In this document: positions 5,970-6,703 of the stretch, piece after piece
Layout of the letters: every line of letters begins with the position of its first letter
Position numbering within the stretch: position 1 is the first letter of the stretch
Assembly: GCA_003564055.1 (NCBI GenBank)
Contig: PWSG01000268.1
Coordinates: 1 to 6,703, forward strand
Reading direction: 5' to 3'
Length of the DNA: 6,703 nucleotides
Source: Syntrophomonadaceae bacterium
Lineage (GTDB): Bacteria > Bacillota > Dethiobacteria > DTU022
Notes under the pieces: model-generated
The model's database searches: none
The model's input: only the letters and a program-made list of their open reading frames with translations
Told to the model about the DNA's origin: nothing
Position numbers and translations under genes: made by a program

Positions 5970-6703
5970 ATGAATAGTCAGCTTAATGAAATCTGGCAGC
6001 TTACTCTTGCCGAATTAAGTAAAGATTTAAATAAACCAAGTTTTGAAACCTGGTTTAATTTAACCAAGCCAGTCTCTCTGGATAATTGCTGCCTGGTTAT
6101 TGAAGTTCCAAATGACTTTACAAAAGAGTGGTTTGAGACAAGGTACCGTGAACAAATTGTACAGGCTTTGAGAGAAATTACCACTGAGGAGCACAGGGTA
6201 AGCTTTATTGTTGCATCTGAATTTCAGGATGATACAGATCCTGTAGCACCTGCTGAGGCGTTTCATCAATACGGAGACCTTACCTCTCCTTTGCAAGGTG
6301 ACAGCCAGTTAAAGCATAAGTATATATCAAGCTTTAACCCCCGTTATACTTTTGATACTTTTGTTGTTGGAGCATGTAACCGCCTTTCTCATGCTGCCTC
6401 GCTTGCAGTTGCCGAAAGTCCGGCGCGCGCTTATAATCCTCTCTTTATTTATGGTGGTGTTGGGCTGGGAAAAACTCATCTTTTGCATGCAATTGGCCAG
6501 TATTCCCTTTTAAATCACGAATTTAAAAGAGTTTTTTATTTTTCTTCAGAAAAATTCACTAATGAATTTATTAATTCAATTCGTGACAACAAAACCCTTG
6601 ATTTTAGAAATAAATATCGCAGCATGGATATTCTTCTTATTGACGATATTCAGTTCTTAGCAGGTAAGGAGCAAACACAGGAAGAATTTTTCCACACCTT
6701 TAA
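5970..6703 (+). CDS. dnaA: DnaA chromosomal replication initiator, N-terminal 244 residues (runs off window end)
   Basis: From the ATG at 5970 the plus strand stays open to the window end. Residues 1-85 are domain I (the helicase-loading and oligomerisation domain, with a KPSFETWF start). Residues about 86-118 are the variable linker, domain II. Domain III begins near 119 with FNPRYTFDTFVVG. The Walker A box is GGVGLGKT (162-169) and Walker B is ILLIDD (221-226); FRNKYR (212-217) belongs to the initiator-specific region that contacts single-stranded DNA. The arginine finger and the DNA-binding domain IV lie beyond the edge. DnaA-ATP opens oriC and recruits the helicase. The ribosome binding site is GGGGG (5959-5963), 6 nt upstream, a less usual SD that still pairs with the anti-SD. 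The gene is divergent from rpmH, the normal arrangement at Bacillota origins. Confidence 0.97.
   Translation, partial: MNSQLNEIWQLTLAELSKDLNKPSFETWFNLTKPVSLDNCCLVIEVPNDFTKEWFETRYREQIVQALREITTEEHRVSFIVASEFQDDTDPVAPAEAFHQYGDLTSPLQGDSQLKHKYISSFNPRYTFDTFVVGACNRLSHAASLAVAESPARAYNPLFIYGGVGLGKTHLLHAIGQYSLLNHEFKRVFYFSSEKFTNEFINSIRDNKTLDFRNKYRSMDILLIDDIQFLAGKEQTQEEFFHTF

Noticed and set aside
5941..5971. TTGGCA ... TATTAT as a dnaA promoter
   Set aside because: The -10 would overlap the dnaA start codon, with a 19-nt spacer, so it could not produce the dnaA mRNA.
5978..6296. Two minus-strand ORFs inside dnaA
   Set aside because: They are antisense to the clearly conserved dnaA coding sequence and have no recognisable features.

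Overview
This window is the chromosomal replication-origin neighbourhood of a low-to-moderate GC Gram-positive bacterium (Bacillota, most likely a Clostridia-type lineage). The evidence is the conserved gene order parA - noc - rsmG - mnmE - jag - yidC - yidD - rnpA - rpmH on the minus strand, then a short AT-rich intergenic region and dnaA divergently on the plus strand. A Noc-type ParB protein, the two-domain Jag/KhpB protein and a short YidC are typical of this phylum. The genus cannot be read from the sequence.

Layout. Positions 1-113 hold the first 37 codons of parA (soj). Positions 291-1127 hold noc, 1226-1957 rsmG, 1974-3359 mnmE (TTG start), 3424-4044 jag, 4041-4970 yidC, 4994-5278 yidD, 5221-5580 rnpA (GTG start) and 5573-5707 rpmH. 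All of these are on the minus strand. Positions 5708-5969 are the intergenic origin-type region, with a very good sigma-A promoter facing rpmH, one near-consensus DnaA box and a cluster of TGTTAA repeats. dnaA runs from 5970 off the right edge.

How the genes fit together. rpmH-rnpA-yidD-yidC-jag is one tightly packed and partly overlapping operon from the promoter at 5771-5742. It encodes ribosomal protein L34, the protein of RNase P, two membrane-protein insertion factors and an RNA-binding protein. A strong intrinsic terminator at 3409-3383 separates it from mnmE-rsmG, which encode a tRNA-modification GTPase and a 16S rRNA methyltransferase. noc and parA follow and serve nucleoid occlusion and chromosome segregation. 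Every gene points away from 5708-5969, as expected if replication starts there.

Nothing here looks like an undescribed accessory system; this is core housekeeping DNA. Points worth a second look are the absence of mnmG between mnmE and rsmG, a terminator placed directly before the mnmE ribosome binding site, the overlapping rpmH/rnpA/yidD starts, a Lys in place of the YidC groove Arg, and the TGTTAA repeat cluster upstream of dnaA.
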